Positions 1 through 5,784 of a DNA stretch of 12,572 nucleotides are shown here, one piece after another. The stretch is from CAZOGW01 sp964579415 (GTDB lineage: Bacteria; Actinomycetota; Acidimicrobiia; Spongiisociales; UBA5794). Location of the stretch: the NCBI GenBank assembly GCA_964579415.1, contig CAZOGW010000086.1:1-12572 (forward strand). The letters run 5' to 3'. Under the pieces are notes generated by a model that ran no database searches, was not told the DNA's origin, and was given only the letters and a program-made list of their open reading frames with translations. The translations under genes were made by a program, and so were the position numbers. Position 1 is the first letter of the stretch; every line of letters starts with the position of its first letter.

Positions 1-117
1 ACCATCCCCATGTCCGGCCTCACCGACAGCCTCAACGCCTCCACCGCCGCGGCCATCCTGGTGTACGAGGCCCACCGGCAGCGCAGTCGCAGGAGCGAAG
101 GCATCTCGCGGCAGTGA
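1..117 (+). CDS. C-terminal end of SpoU/TrmH-family RNA 2'-O-methyltransferase (partial)
   Basis: Only the last 38 codons are present and the gene begins before the window. The visible peptide starts TIPMSGLTDSLNASTAAAIL and continues with VYEAHRQR. This matches the conserved motif 3 of the SPOUT/SpoU (TrmH, RlmB) methyltransferases, where the Ser-Leu-Asn residues sit in the trefoil knot that binds S-adenosylmethionine, followed by the terminal helix. Such enzymes methylate the ribose 2'-OH of a guanosine in 23S rRNA or tRNA. The last residues are basic (RSRRSEGISRQ) and then TGA. In actinobacteria this position is often the 23S rRNA G2251-type enzyme (RlmB-like), but the substrate cannot be assigned from this fragment. 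The stop codon touches the large hairpin at 118-173, and the next gene is convergent. Confidence 0.85.
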   Translation, partial: TIPMSGLTDSLNASTAAAILVYEAHRQRSRRSEGISRQ

Positions 118-173
118 GTACTTGGTACTTGGTACTTGGCAGGCGCGGATACCAAGTACCAAGTACCAAGTAC
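118..173. repeat. Perfect 22-bp inverted repeat made of a heptamer tandem repeat (possible bidirectional terminator)
   Basis: The left arm (118-139) is three copies of GTACTTG plus G. The right arm (152-173) is its exact reverse complement. The 12-base spacer is 140-151. The structure starts one base after the methyltransferase stop and ends 15 bases before the stop of the convergent zinc-ribbon gene at 189. It is therefore placed where a bidirectional terminator would be, although there is no T-run. The same heptamer recurs as a four-copy array at 951-978. Both the tandem organisation and the perfect dyad are seen directly; the terminator role is inference. Confidence 0.9.
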
Positions 174-188
174 CTCCCCGCCGACAGC

Positions 189-401
189 TCAGCCCAAAGC
201 CCCCTGCGAGACCTCTTCCACCGTATCGGCCCGGTCGCACCAGCGGCAGACGACGCGTTCGGTAGTCGCGTCGAGGATCTCCTCCTCCTCGATCGTCACC
301 TCGCCGCCGAGGGTGAAGTGGGCGAAGCGGCGCCGGCGCAGCGACTCGTAGACATCGAAGCGGGTGCGGTTGCCGCACTGGGAGCAGCGGTAGGTGGTCA
401 C
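189..401 (-). CDS. Small zinc-ribbon protein with two CxxC pairs
   Basis: This is a 70-residue protein starting at GTG 401. The start forms a GTGA four-base overlap with the stop of the upstream DsbA-fold gene, which is why I chose it and which implies translational coupling. Two CxxC pairs are visible: C6-SQ-C9 near the N-terminus and C52-RW-C55 near the C-terminus. Together they would bind one zinc ion in a zinc-ribbon fold. Between them lie a basic stretch (LRRRRFAHF, about 22-30) and an acidic one (EVTIEEEEILD, about 34-44). There is no signal peptide or membrane segment, so it is probably cytoplasmic. I cannot name a family or function. Small zinc ribbons of this kind often bind nucleic acid or act as partner subunits. 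The gene pair lies between the two heptamer-repeat arrays. Confidence 0.75.
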   Translation of the reverse strand: MTTYRCSQCGNRTRFDVYESLRRRRFAHFTLGGEVTIEEEEILDATTERVVCRWCDRADTVEEVSQGALG

Positions 402-940
402 GGCTTGCTCAGGCTCCACAGCCCGTCGTCCTCCATCACCTGAATGATCGCCGCCACCCGTGGCTTGGCAGGGCCGTCGAGCACCGCCGAGGTGGTCTGC
501 ACCAGGAGCGGCGAGCCGTGGGCGACCAGCGACGGCACCGCCTCCACCCCGACCCGGCTGGCGTGGTCCGAGGTGGAACGCAGGGTTCGCATCCCCACCT
601 CTTCGATCGCCGCCAGCAGCACGTCCTCGTCGAGTCCGGCGACGCGGGCCGCGGCCCGGTAGGTGAGGTCGTCGTCGAGGGAGTCGCCCTGGCCGTGGTG
701 CATGGTGAACAGCGCCTGGCGCACCGTGCGCTGCTTCACCGGGTCGTGGACGGATGCGTGCGCCGCCAGCGCCCGCACCCCCGGCGGGAGTGACAGCCCG
801 GGCGCCGGGATGTCGGCAGCGAAACCGCTCCAGGTGAGGTCGACGCGCACCCGCTCGGCTTCGGCCGCCGCCAGCAGTTGCACCAGTCGCCAGCAGTCGA
901 GGCTCTCGAAGTCGAAGTAAACCGTCCCGCTGATCTCCAT
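398..940 (-). CDS. DsbA/FrnE-like thioredoxin-fold protein lacking the CxxC motif
   Basis: This 180-residue protein begins YFDFESLDCW after a short strand. This is the place where DsbA-family and 2-hydroxychromene-2-carboxylate isomerase-like proteins carry their redox or glutathione-binding site. Only one cysteine (C16) is present there, so it is not a canonical dithiol oxidoreductase. A helical insertion follows (about 66-118, with LFTMHHGQGDSL typical of FrnE/DsbA alpha domains). Then comes the cis-proline loop GVEAVPSLVAHG (131-142, P136) that is diagnostic of the fold. No signal peptide is seen, so it is probably cytoplasmic. ATG 940 is preferred because upstream codons only translate the heptamer repeat. 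There is no Shine-Dalgarno, but a TACCCT -10 ends six bases before the ATG, which suggests a leaderless mRNA. It is coupled to the zinc-ribbon gene by a GTGA overlap. The substrate is unknown. Confidence 0.75.
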   Translation of the reverse strand: MEISGTVYFDFESLDCWRLVQLLAAAEAERVRVDLTWSGFAADIPAPGLSLPPGVRALAAHASVHDPVKQRTVRQALFTMHHGQGDSLDDDLTYRAAARVAGLDEDVLLAAIEEVGMRTLRSTSDHASRVGVEAVPSLVAHGSPLLVQTTSAVLDGPAKPRVAAIIQVMEDDGLWSLSKP

Positions 941-946
941 GGCAGG

Positions 947-952
947 AGGGTA
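947..952 (-). promoter_or_regulatory. Predicted -10 box of leaderless transcript for the DsbA-fold gene
   Basis: On the minus strand the hexamer TACCCT (TANNNT type) is followed by six bases and then ATG 940, so transcription would begin at or next to the start codon. Its first two bases come from the edge of the heptamer array at 951-978, so the array also forms the upstream promoter region. No clear -35 is visible. This is a pattern-based prediction only. Confidence 0.4.
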
Positions 953-978
953 CTTGGTACTTGGTACTTGGTACTTGG
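951..978. repeat. Four-copy TACTTGG heptamer tandem array
   Basis: Four exact copies of the 7-bp unit TACTTGG run from 951 to 978, followed by TAC. The unit is the same as in the hairpin at 118-173. Here the complementary arm is absent, so no long hairpin can form locally. The array lies in the divergent intergenic region between the DsbA-fold gene (start 940) and the SOS promoter of the exonuclease/GIY-YIG gene. It is in opposite orientation to the nearer arm (152-173) of the other array, so the segment between them is bracketed by inverted copies. Confidence 0.95.
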
Positions 979-1005
979 TACAAGCAGCTCGCATGGGTCG
1001 GGTGG

Positions 1006-1034
1006 TTGTTCTCGAACATATGTTCGTCTAGCGT
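1006..1034 (+). promoter_or_regulatory. Predicted SOS-controlled promoter of the DnaQ/GIY-YIG gene
   Basis: A -35-like TTGTTC (1006-1011) and a -10-like TAGCGT (1029-1034) are separated by exactly 17 bases. The LexA palindrome at 1013-1026 fills the spacer, an ideal position to block RNA polymerase. The start of transcription would be near 1041, giving a leader of about 20 bases. That leader carries a GAGGA Shine-Dalgarno (1048-1052) seven bases before ATG 1060. Confidence 0.6.
1013..1026. promoter_or_regulatory. LexA (SOS) box
   Basis: CGAACATATGTTCG is a perfect 14-bp palindrome. It matches the LexA/DinR box of Gram-positive bacteria and actinobacteria (CGAAC-N4-GTTCG, with flanking T before and T after). 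It sits between the -35 and -10 of the promoter driving a DNA-repair type nuclease, which makes functional LexA control likely. It could also affect the divergent DsbA-fold gene, whose start is about 73 bases away, but that is less likely. Confidence 0.85.
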
Positions 1035-1059
1035 GCCCACTCCGGACGAGGACGGGAAG

Positions 1060-2619
1060 ATGCTCGGCGTACAGCGGACATTCGACGACTTGGGAGCGCC
1101 TCTGTTCGCGGTGCCGTTCTGCGTACTCGACCTGGAGACCACCGGCGGGTCGGCGCAGACGTGCGCCATCACCGAGATCGGGGCGGTGCGCTACGAGGGA
1201 GGCGAGCTCACCGGGACGTTCCACACCCTGGTCAATCCGGAAGCGGCCATCCCTCCGACCATCGTCATCCTCACCGGCATCACCGAGGCGATGGTGGTCG
1301 ATGCTCCCCGCATCGAGGAGGCACTCCCCTCACTGCTGGAGTTCATCGGCGACGCCGTCATCGTCGGCCACAACGTCCGCTTCGACATGTCGTTCCTCGA
1401 CGCCGCTTCCCGCCGCCTCGGCTACGGCCCGCTCGCCAACAAGACGTCGGACACCGCGGCGCTGGCACGCCGCCTCCTCGGCAGTGACGTGCGCAACCAC
1501 AAGCTACGCACCGTTGCCGCCCACCTGCGCTCCCCCGTGGTGCCCACCCACCGCGCCCTCGACGACGCCCGGGCCACCGCCCACGTGTTCTTCGAGTTGC
1601 TGGGCCGTGCCGGCGCCATCGGCGTCACCCACCTCGACGACCTGTTGCACCTGCCCACCGCGTCGGGCGCCGCCCACTACTCCAAGCTGCGCCTCACCGA
1701 CCGCCTCCCCCGCCGGCCCGGCGTGTACCTGTTCCGGGACCGCAGCGGAGAGGTGATCTACGTGGGGAAGGCCAAGGACCTCCGCTCCCGGGTCCGCTCC
1801 TACTTCCACTCCGACCGGCGCCGGCGCATCCACCAGCTATTGCGCGACCTGGAGGCCGTCGACCACATCGTCTGCCCCACCGAGGTGGAGGCGTCGGTGA
1901 CCGAGGTGCGGCTCATCGCCCGCCACCAACCCCGCTACAACCGCCGCTCGCGTGTGCCGGCGGCGACCTACTGGCTGCGCCTCACCGCCGAGGACTTCCC
2001 CCGCCTCTCGCTGGTGCGCTCCCCCGCGGGGAAGGCGCTGGCGCACCTGGGCCCCTTCCGCCACCGTCGCGGCGCCGAGCAGGTGATGCACGCCCTGTGG
2101 GACGCGGTGCCGCTGCGCCGCTGCATCGGCAAGGGGCCCCACCCGGGGTGCCGGTTCTCCCAACTCGGGGTTGCACTGTGTCCCTGCGACGGCTCGGTGC
2201 CGGTGGAGGCCTACCGCCGGGTCGTCGACAGCCTGCTGGCCGGGCTCGACGGGGACCCGGAGCGCCTCCTCGGCCCGCTGGCGGCGCGGATGTCGCGCCT
2301 CTCCGAGGAGCGCCGCTACGAGGAGGCCGCCGAGGTGCGGGACCGGCACCAGGCGCTCTCCAGGGCGCTCGCCACCCGTCGCATCTGGCGGCGGCTCAGC
2401 GGCGGGATCGTGAGGACGGAGGACACCTGCGGGGAGGGCATCGTCGTCGGCAACGGGAGGCTCCTCTCCTCGTGGGCTTCCGGCCAGCCGGCACCCCTGT
2501 ACCCGGTGGCGACACCCGCCGAAGAGGTCACCGAGACCCCGCCCACCGTCACCGCCGCCGAGGAGATGTGGCTGGTGTGGGGTTGGCTTGACCGCGACGG
2601 TGTGACGGCGCTGGAGTGA
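1060..2619 (+). CDS. DEDDh exonuclease (DnaQ-like) fused to UvrC-type GIY-YIG nuclease (Rv2191-like)
   Basis: This 519-residue fusion has a DnaQ/epsilon-type 3'-5' exonuclease at about 18-185. Its DEDDh residues are D24 and E26 (VLDLETTG), D109 (NVRFDMSF) and H164/D169 (THRALDDA). A GIY-YIG domain of UvrC/Cho type follows at about 215-300: PGVYLF, then IYVGKAKDLRSRVRSYF, catalytic E282 and PRYN. A UvrC-like cysteine cluster is C355, C364, C374, C376, and a UVR (UvrB-binding) motif lies at about 410-433. The RNase H-like nuclease and HhH domains of true UvrC are missing. The architecture is that of the actinobacterial Rv2191 family, thought to act in DNA repair. ATG 1060 is chosen because GAGGA lies seven bases upstream and because upstream codons run through the LexA box and heptamer array. 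The LexA-box promoter predicts induction by DNA damage. Family confidence is high; the exact repair role is inference. Confidence 0.93.
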   Translation: MLGVQRTFDDLGAPLFAVPFCVLDLETTGGSAQTCAITEIGAVRYEGGELTGTFHTLVNPEAAIPPTIVILTGITEAMVVDAPRIEEALPSLLEFIGDAVIVGHNVRFDMSFLDAASRRLGYGPLANKTSDTAALARRLLGSDVRNHKLRTVAAHLRSPVVPTHRALDDARATAHVFFELLGRAGAIGVTHLDDLLHLPTASGAAHYSKLRLTDRLPRRPGVYLFRDRSGEVIYVGKAKDLRSRVRSYFHSDRRRRIHQLLRDLEAVDHIVCPTEVEASVTEVRLIARHQPRYNRRSRVPAATYWLRLTAEDFPRLSLVRSPAGKALAHLGPFRHRRGAEQVMHALWDAVPLRRCIGKGPHPGCRFSQLGVALCPCDGSVPVEAYRRVVDSLLAGLDGDPERLLGPLAARMSRLSEERRYEEAAEVRDRHQALSRALATRRIWRRLSGGIVRTEDTCGEGIVVGNGRLLSSWASGQPAPLYPVATPAEEVTETPPTVTAAEEMWLVWGWLDRDGVTALE

Positions 2620-2764
2620 AGCAAGGAAGAAGCAAAAGCTGAATGTGCCGAAGAACGCCGAAGAGTGCTTCGTCGGCGCCTTGGCGTTGGTGGAGACCCC
2701 GGTCAAGGGGAAGCTCACGCTCAAGGTCCAATCGGCGCACTGATCGCAACAGCCGGGGGTGCGT

Positions 2765-2770
2765 TAGCCT
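2765..2770 (+). promoter_or_regulatory. Predicted -10 box upstream of the CDC48-like gene
   Basis: TAGCCT (TANNNT type) ends eight bases before ATG 2779, and no Shine-Dalgarno is seen near that ATG. A leaderless or nearly leaderless transcript is therefore likely. A weak -35 candidate (TGATCG, 2741-2746) lies 18 bases upstream. The 159-bp gap 2620-2778 holds no convincing gene. Near its start a short hairpin CGAAG-AGTG-CTTCG (2659-2672) could help to end the upstream transcript. Confidence 0.4.
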
Positions 2771-2778
2771 GCCGGCTC

Positions 2779-4815
2779 ATGCGTTTCATCGCCCGGCCCG
2801 GCAGCGATCCCACGGCACGCGCCGATGCGGCTCTGCTGCGCGCCCTGGGGCTCCCCGGCGGCGGCAGCATCCGCATCGGCGACACACACTGCCGCGTCGC
2901 ACCGGGCGAGGTGCCGTCACCGACGGCAATCCTGCTCGGCCCCCGCACCCGGCGCAACGCCGGGGTGCGGGAGGGTGACACCGTCGACGTGGTGCGGGCC
3001 GCTCTCTCCGAGGCGAGGCGGGTCACCGTACGCGGCAAACCGGACGATCTCGATATCCGCCAGCTGGCACGGTCGCTGCAGGGGCTTCCCGTCACCGAGG
3101 GCGACCAGGTGGCAGCCGACGCCGCCTACGGCGATGGCGGGTCCACCGAGGTCTTCGAGCTGAAGGTGATCGCCGTCGACCCGCCCACCGCCGGCCTCAT
3201 CGGCAGCTCCACGCTGGTCGTCGAGGAAGGCACCGAGGACGCCGCCCTGGCAGCGGCGCCGGCAGGGGATGCCGCCGCGGCACCGACGGCGTCATCGGCA
3301 CCGACGACGGCAGAGGCGCTCCTCACCGGGCTCGACAACGAGCTGGACATCATGACCGGCTGGCTGTCGCTGCTCACCTCGACGCGGTCGCTTCCCGAGG
3401 CGTGGGGGTTGCCCCGCGTCGCCGGTGTGCTTCTCGCCGGCCCGGCGGGGTGCGGCAAGTCGGAACTGGTGGCCGAGGCGGCCCGGCGCTCCACCGCCCG
3501 GGTACACGAGGTCTCCCTCGACCTCGTCTTCAAACCCGACAAGCTGCTGGAGCGCCTCGAGGCGGCTGTCAACAGCAGCTCCGGGCCTACCGTGATCTTC
3601 CTCGACCGCCTCGACGCCGTCGTCGGCGACGACGCCATGTTCCGTACCCAGGTCGCCGCCATCATGCGCTGGTTCCTCGATGCCGTGGCCGGCCGTCCCC
3701 TGGTCGCCGCGGTGCTCGGTGTGTCGGCCCTGTCCAAGCTACCCGAGTCGGTGACGTCGTCGCCGCTGCTGCCCCGCACCCTCACCGTCCCGCCGCCCGA
3801 CACCGACCGCCGGGCCTTGCTGTTCCAGGCCGCCCTGAGGCGGGTACCCAGCGGGGAGATCGACTTCGCCCAGCTCGCCGCCCGCACCGCCGGGTTCTCC
3901 GGGGCGGACATCCTCGCCGCGGTGGTTCACGCCTCGGCCATGATCGCCACCGAGGGCGGCACGGTGTCGCACCAAGGCGTCCTCGAAGCCATCGACCAGA
4001 CCACGCCGTCGCTGGGGACCACCGGCCTGGGCGAGATCCCCTCGCACGGCTTCGAGCAGGTGGCCAACCTCGACGAGGTGAAGCAGCGCCTCACCGAGTC
4101 CGTGATCTGGCAGATGACCGAGCCGGAGCGCTTCGAGCGTCTCGGGATCGAACCACCCCGCGGGCTGCTCCTCTACGGCCCGCCGGGGACGGGCAAGACC
4201 TTCGTGATCCGCGCCCTGGCCCACGAAGCCGGCGCCGCCTTCATCACGGTGAAGGGCGCCGAGCTGCTCGACAAATACGTCGGCGAGTCGGAGAGGGCGG
4301 TGCGGGAGGTCTTCGCCCGGGCCCGCGCCGTGGCGCCCGCCATCCTGTTCTTCGACGAGATCGACGCCCTGGCGCCGGTGCGGGGCAACTCGAACAACTC
4401 GGTGACGGACTCGGTGGTGGCCGCCCTACTCACCGAAATGGACGGCGTCGGCGAGCGCGGCGAGGTGTTCGTCATCGGAGCCACCAACCGCCGCGACCTG
4501 GTCGACCCCGCCCTGCTCCGCCCCGGGCGTCTGGAGACCCACCTGCTCCTCGACCTGCCCGAAGAGAAGGCGAGGCGGGCCTTCCTCGACATCAGCGACG
4601 TCCCCTTCGCCGAAGACGTCGACCGCGACCACGTCGTCGCCGCCACCGCGGGGCTCTCGTTCGCCGACATGACCGGCATCCTGCGGGAGGCGGCATTGCA
4701 GGCCCTGCGCCGCGACTCCAAGGCGATGGCGGTCACCGCAGCCGACATCGACCACGCCGTGGGACGGACCCGGGCGTCGCAGGGACTCGGCCCTACACAA
4801 CCGGACGGGGACTAG
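2779..4815 (+). CDS. CDC48/VCP-like AAA+ ATPase with two AAA domains, first one degenerate
   Basis: This 678-residue protein resembles the actinobacterial CDC48-like ATPases (M. tuberculosis Rv0435c type), predicted to unfold or remodel proteins as cytoplasmic hexamers. Residues 1-150 look like the CDC48 N-terminal barrel domains, followed by an Ala/Pro-rich linker (about 155-178). AAA domain 1 has an intact Walker A (GPAGCGKS, 221-228). Its Walker B reads FLDRLD (274-279), with R277 in place of the catalytic glutamate, and its sensor-1 region reads GVSALSK rather than ATNR. It may bind ATP but should hydrolyse it poorly. AAA domain 2 is canonical: Walker A GPPGTGKT (467-474), pore loop KYVG (499-502), Walker B FFDEID (524-529), sensor-1 GATNR (567-571), and arginines R581/R584 in the LLRPGR motif. 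ATG 2779 is preferred because upstream codons give unconserved sequence and a -10 box lies just before it. It stands alone on the plus strand. Confidence 0.92.
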   Translation: MRFIARPGSDPTARADAALLRALGLPGGGSIRIGDTHCRVAPGEVPSPTAILLGPRTRRNAGVREGDTVDVVRAALSEARRVTVRGKPDDLDIRQLARSLQGLPVTEGDQVAADAAYGDGGSTEVFELKVIAVDPPTAGLIGSSTLVVEEGTEDAALAAAPAGDAAAAPTASSAPTTAEALLTGLDNELDIMTGWLSLLTSTRSLPEAWGLPRVAGVLLAGPAGCGKSELVAEAARRSTARVHEVSLDLVFKPDKLLERLEAAVNSSSGPTVIFLDRLDAVVGDDAMFRTQVAAIMRWFLDAVAGRPLVAAVLGVSALSKLPESVTSSPLLPRTLTVPPPDTDRRALLFQAALRRVPSGEIDFAQLAARTAGFSGADILAAVVHASAMIATEGGTVSHQGVLEAIDQTTPSLGTTGLGEIPSHGFEQVANLDEVKQRLTESVIWQMTEPERFERLGIEPPRGLLLYGPPGTGKTFVIRALAHEAGAAFITVKGAELLDKYVGESERAVREVFARARAVAPAILFFDEIDALAPVRGNSNNSVTDSVVAALLTEMDGVGERGEVFVIGATNRRDLVDPALLRPGRLETHLLLDLPEEKARRAFLDISDVPFAEDVDRDHVVAATAGLSFADMTGILREAALQALRRDSKAMAVTAADIDHAVGRTRASQGLGPTQPDGD

Positions 4816-4872
4816 CCGCCCGCGGCTACGGCTGTCTTCCCTTCGACACGCCATTTACGAAGGTCGTCGAGG

Positions 4873-4892
4873 CGCCGGCAGCACAGCCGGTG
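4873..4892. terminator. Short GC hairpin between convergent genes
   Basis: CGCCGGC (4873-4879) pairs with GCCGGTG (4886-4892), including one G-T pair, around a six-base loop. It lies in the 92-bp gap between the stop of the CDC48-like gene (4815) and the stop of the convergent SRPBCC gene (4908), where a terminator is expected. There is no T-run on either side, so the role is weakly supported. Confidence 0.3.
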
Positions 4893-4907
4893 GGCGATGA
4901 CGCAGGA

Positions 4908-5378
4908 TCAGGGCTCGATGGCGGGTACGGCGCCGGGTATCCGCGCCAGGACGTAATCCCAGCCGGGGCCGTAGCCGTGGCGCACCGCTGCCGCCTTCTC
5001 GCCGCGGGCCTCCCAGCCGGAATGGCGCAAGGTGACGGCGGTCCCCTCGGGGATGGCGTCGAACGTCACCTCCACATGTGTGGCCTCCCCGGACGGGACG
5101 CCGGGATACCAGGTGAAGCCGACCCGCGCTCCGGGCTGCCAGGCGGTCACCCTCCCCCACTCGTGCTCGGAGCCGTCCCGTACCAACTCGAAGATGCCGC
5201 CGCCTACTCCGGGTTCGAATCGCACCCCGACCGCGTCCTCTTCGGTCACCGAGTGGGAGATCAGCGGCCACCACTCCCCCATCCGCGCCGTGAACAGATC
5301 GAAGACGGCGGCCGGGTCGCCGGGAACCGTCAGGTGCTTGACCACCGGCTCCAGGCCGGCGTGGTGGATGGCGCTCAA
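4908..5378 (-). CDS. SRPBCC (AHSA1/START-like) domain protein
   Basis: This 156-residue protein covers one SRPBCC domain. The opening pattern is KHLTVPGDPAAVFDLFTARMGEWWP (residues 14-38, described here in two parts: KHLTVPGDP and AVFDLFTARMGEWWP). It ends with the AHSA1 signature HSGWEARG (119-126) and GYGPGWDYVLARI (135-147). Such proteins form a helix-grip fold with a hydrophobic cavity that binds small lipophilic ligands. They are commonly encoded next to an ArsR regulator, as here. I chose the TTG start at 5378 because it overlaps the ArsR stop (TTGA), has an AGAAGGGG ribosome-binding site just upstream, and gives the usual family length. No AUG or GUG start fits as well. There is no signal peptide, and the ligand is unknown. 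It is probably cotranscribed with, and controlled by, the ArsR gene. Confidence 0.85.
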   Translation of the reverse strand: MSAIHHAGLEPVVKHLTVPGDPAAVFDLFTARMGEWWPLISHSVTEEDAVGVRFEPGVGGGIFELVRDGSEHEWGRVTAWQPGARVGFTWYPGVPSGEATHVEVTFDAIPEGTAVTLRHSGWEARGEKAAAVRHGYGPGWDYVLARIPGAVPAIEP

Positions 5379-5692
5379 TTCCGTGTCCCCTTCTCGTGCT
5401 CGCGGCGGGCGAACTCGGCGAAGCTCGCCAGCGCCGCCTCCCATAGGCCGTCGATCCACTGGCGCAACTCCTTCACCCCTTCCGGGTCGGCGGCATAGAT
5501 GTTCCGGGTCCCCACCTTTGTCACCGACACCAACCCGGCGTCGAGCAGGACCTTGAGATGCTGCGACACCGCGGGACGGCTCACCGGCAGCTCCGCCGCC
5601 AGGTCGCCCACCGCCCGCGGGTACGCCGCCAGCATCGTGTAGATGTCCCGCCGCGTCTCCGCTCCGAGCGCATCCAGCTGCATGGCTATCAT
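5375..5692 (-). CDS. ArsR-family winged-helix transcriptional regulator
   Basis: This 105-residue protein has the ArsR fold. An N-terminal helix (LDALGAETRRDIYTMLA) is followed by the HTH (DLAAELPVSRPAVSQHLKVL, about 30-49) and the beta-wing (GLVSVTKVGTRNIYAADPEG, about 53-72). A C-terminal helix (RQWIDGLWEAAL) would form the dimer interface. It contains no cysteine, so it cannot be a classical thiol-based metal sensor. It belongs with the ArsR proteins that pair with SRPBCC genes. The start could be ATG 5692 or ATG 5683. I prefer 5692 because a TACAGT -10 ends six bases before it (leaderless). The stop overlaps the TTG start of the SRPBCC gene. It probably represses its own two-gene operon. 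The signal is unknown. Confidence 0.9.
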   Translation of the reverse strand: MIAMQLDALGAETRRDIYTMLAAYPRAVGDLAAELPVSRPAVSQHLKVLLDAGLVSVTKVGTRNIYAADPEGVKELRQWIDGLWEAALASFAEFARREHEKGTRN

Positions 5693-5698
5693 CCCGCT

Positions 5699-5717
5699 AC
5701 TGTAAGCTGCTACTTAC
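5699..5717 (-). promoter_or_regulatory. Predicted ArsR promoter and operator
   Basis: On the minus strand TACAGT (5704-5699) is followed by six bases and ATG 5692, as in a leaderless promoter. Overlapping it is an inverted repeat GTAAG (5702-5706) and CTTAC (5713-5717) with a six-base spacer. This is a plausible autoregulatory operator for a dimeric ArsR protein. It is a short dyad, so confidence is modest. Confidence 0.4.
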
Positions 5718-5751
5718 GGTTCGTCCACACTTACCACAGCCCCCAGTCTCC

Positions 5752-5778
5752 GTGTTTCTGTGCACCTGTGTTACTGTG
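5752..5778 (+). promoter_or_regulatory. Predicted toxin-antitoxin promoter with direct-repeat operator
   Basis: Two 11-base direct repeats differing at one position, GTGTTTCTGTG (5752-5762) and GTGTTACTGTG (5768-5778), start 16 bases apart just before the antitoxin gene. The second contains TACTGT (5772-5777), a -10-like hexamer ending seven bases before ATG 5785, which again suggests a leaderless start. Ribbon-helix-helix antitoxins commonly bind paired repeats over their own -10, so these repeats are candidate operator sites. Confidence 0.4.
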
Positions 5779-5784
5779 ACCAAC

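Noticed and set aside
941..994. N-terminal extension of the DsbA-fold protein reading through the heptamer array
   Set aside because: The added residues only translate the 7-bp repeat (peptides of the YQVPSTK type). The fold begins at the ATG at 940.
961..1059. TTG start at 961 for the exonuclease/GIY-YIG gene
   Set aside because: The extension would translate the heptamer array, the promoter and the LexA box. ATG 1060 has a GAGGA ribosome-binding site and begins just before the conserved domain.
2620..2778. Small gene between the nuclease and AAA genes
   Set aside because: Short open frames exist, but none has a ribosome-binding site or a recognisable composition. The upstream extension of the AAA gene is also unconserved in appearance.
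3402..5498. Plus-strand open frame of nearly 700 codons across the AAA gene and the SRPBCC gene
   Set aside because: It is an out-of-frame Arg/Pro-rich translation overlapping two genes with clear domains on the correct frames. There is no recognisable fold.
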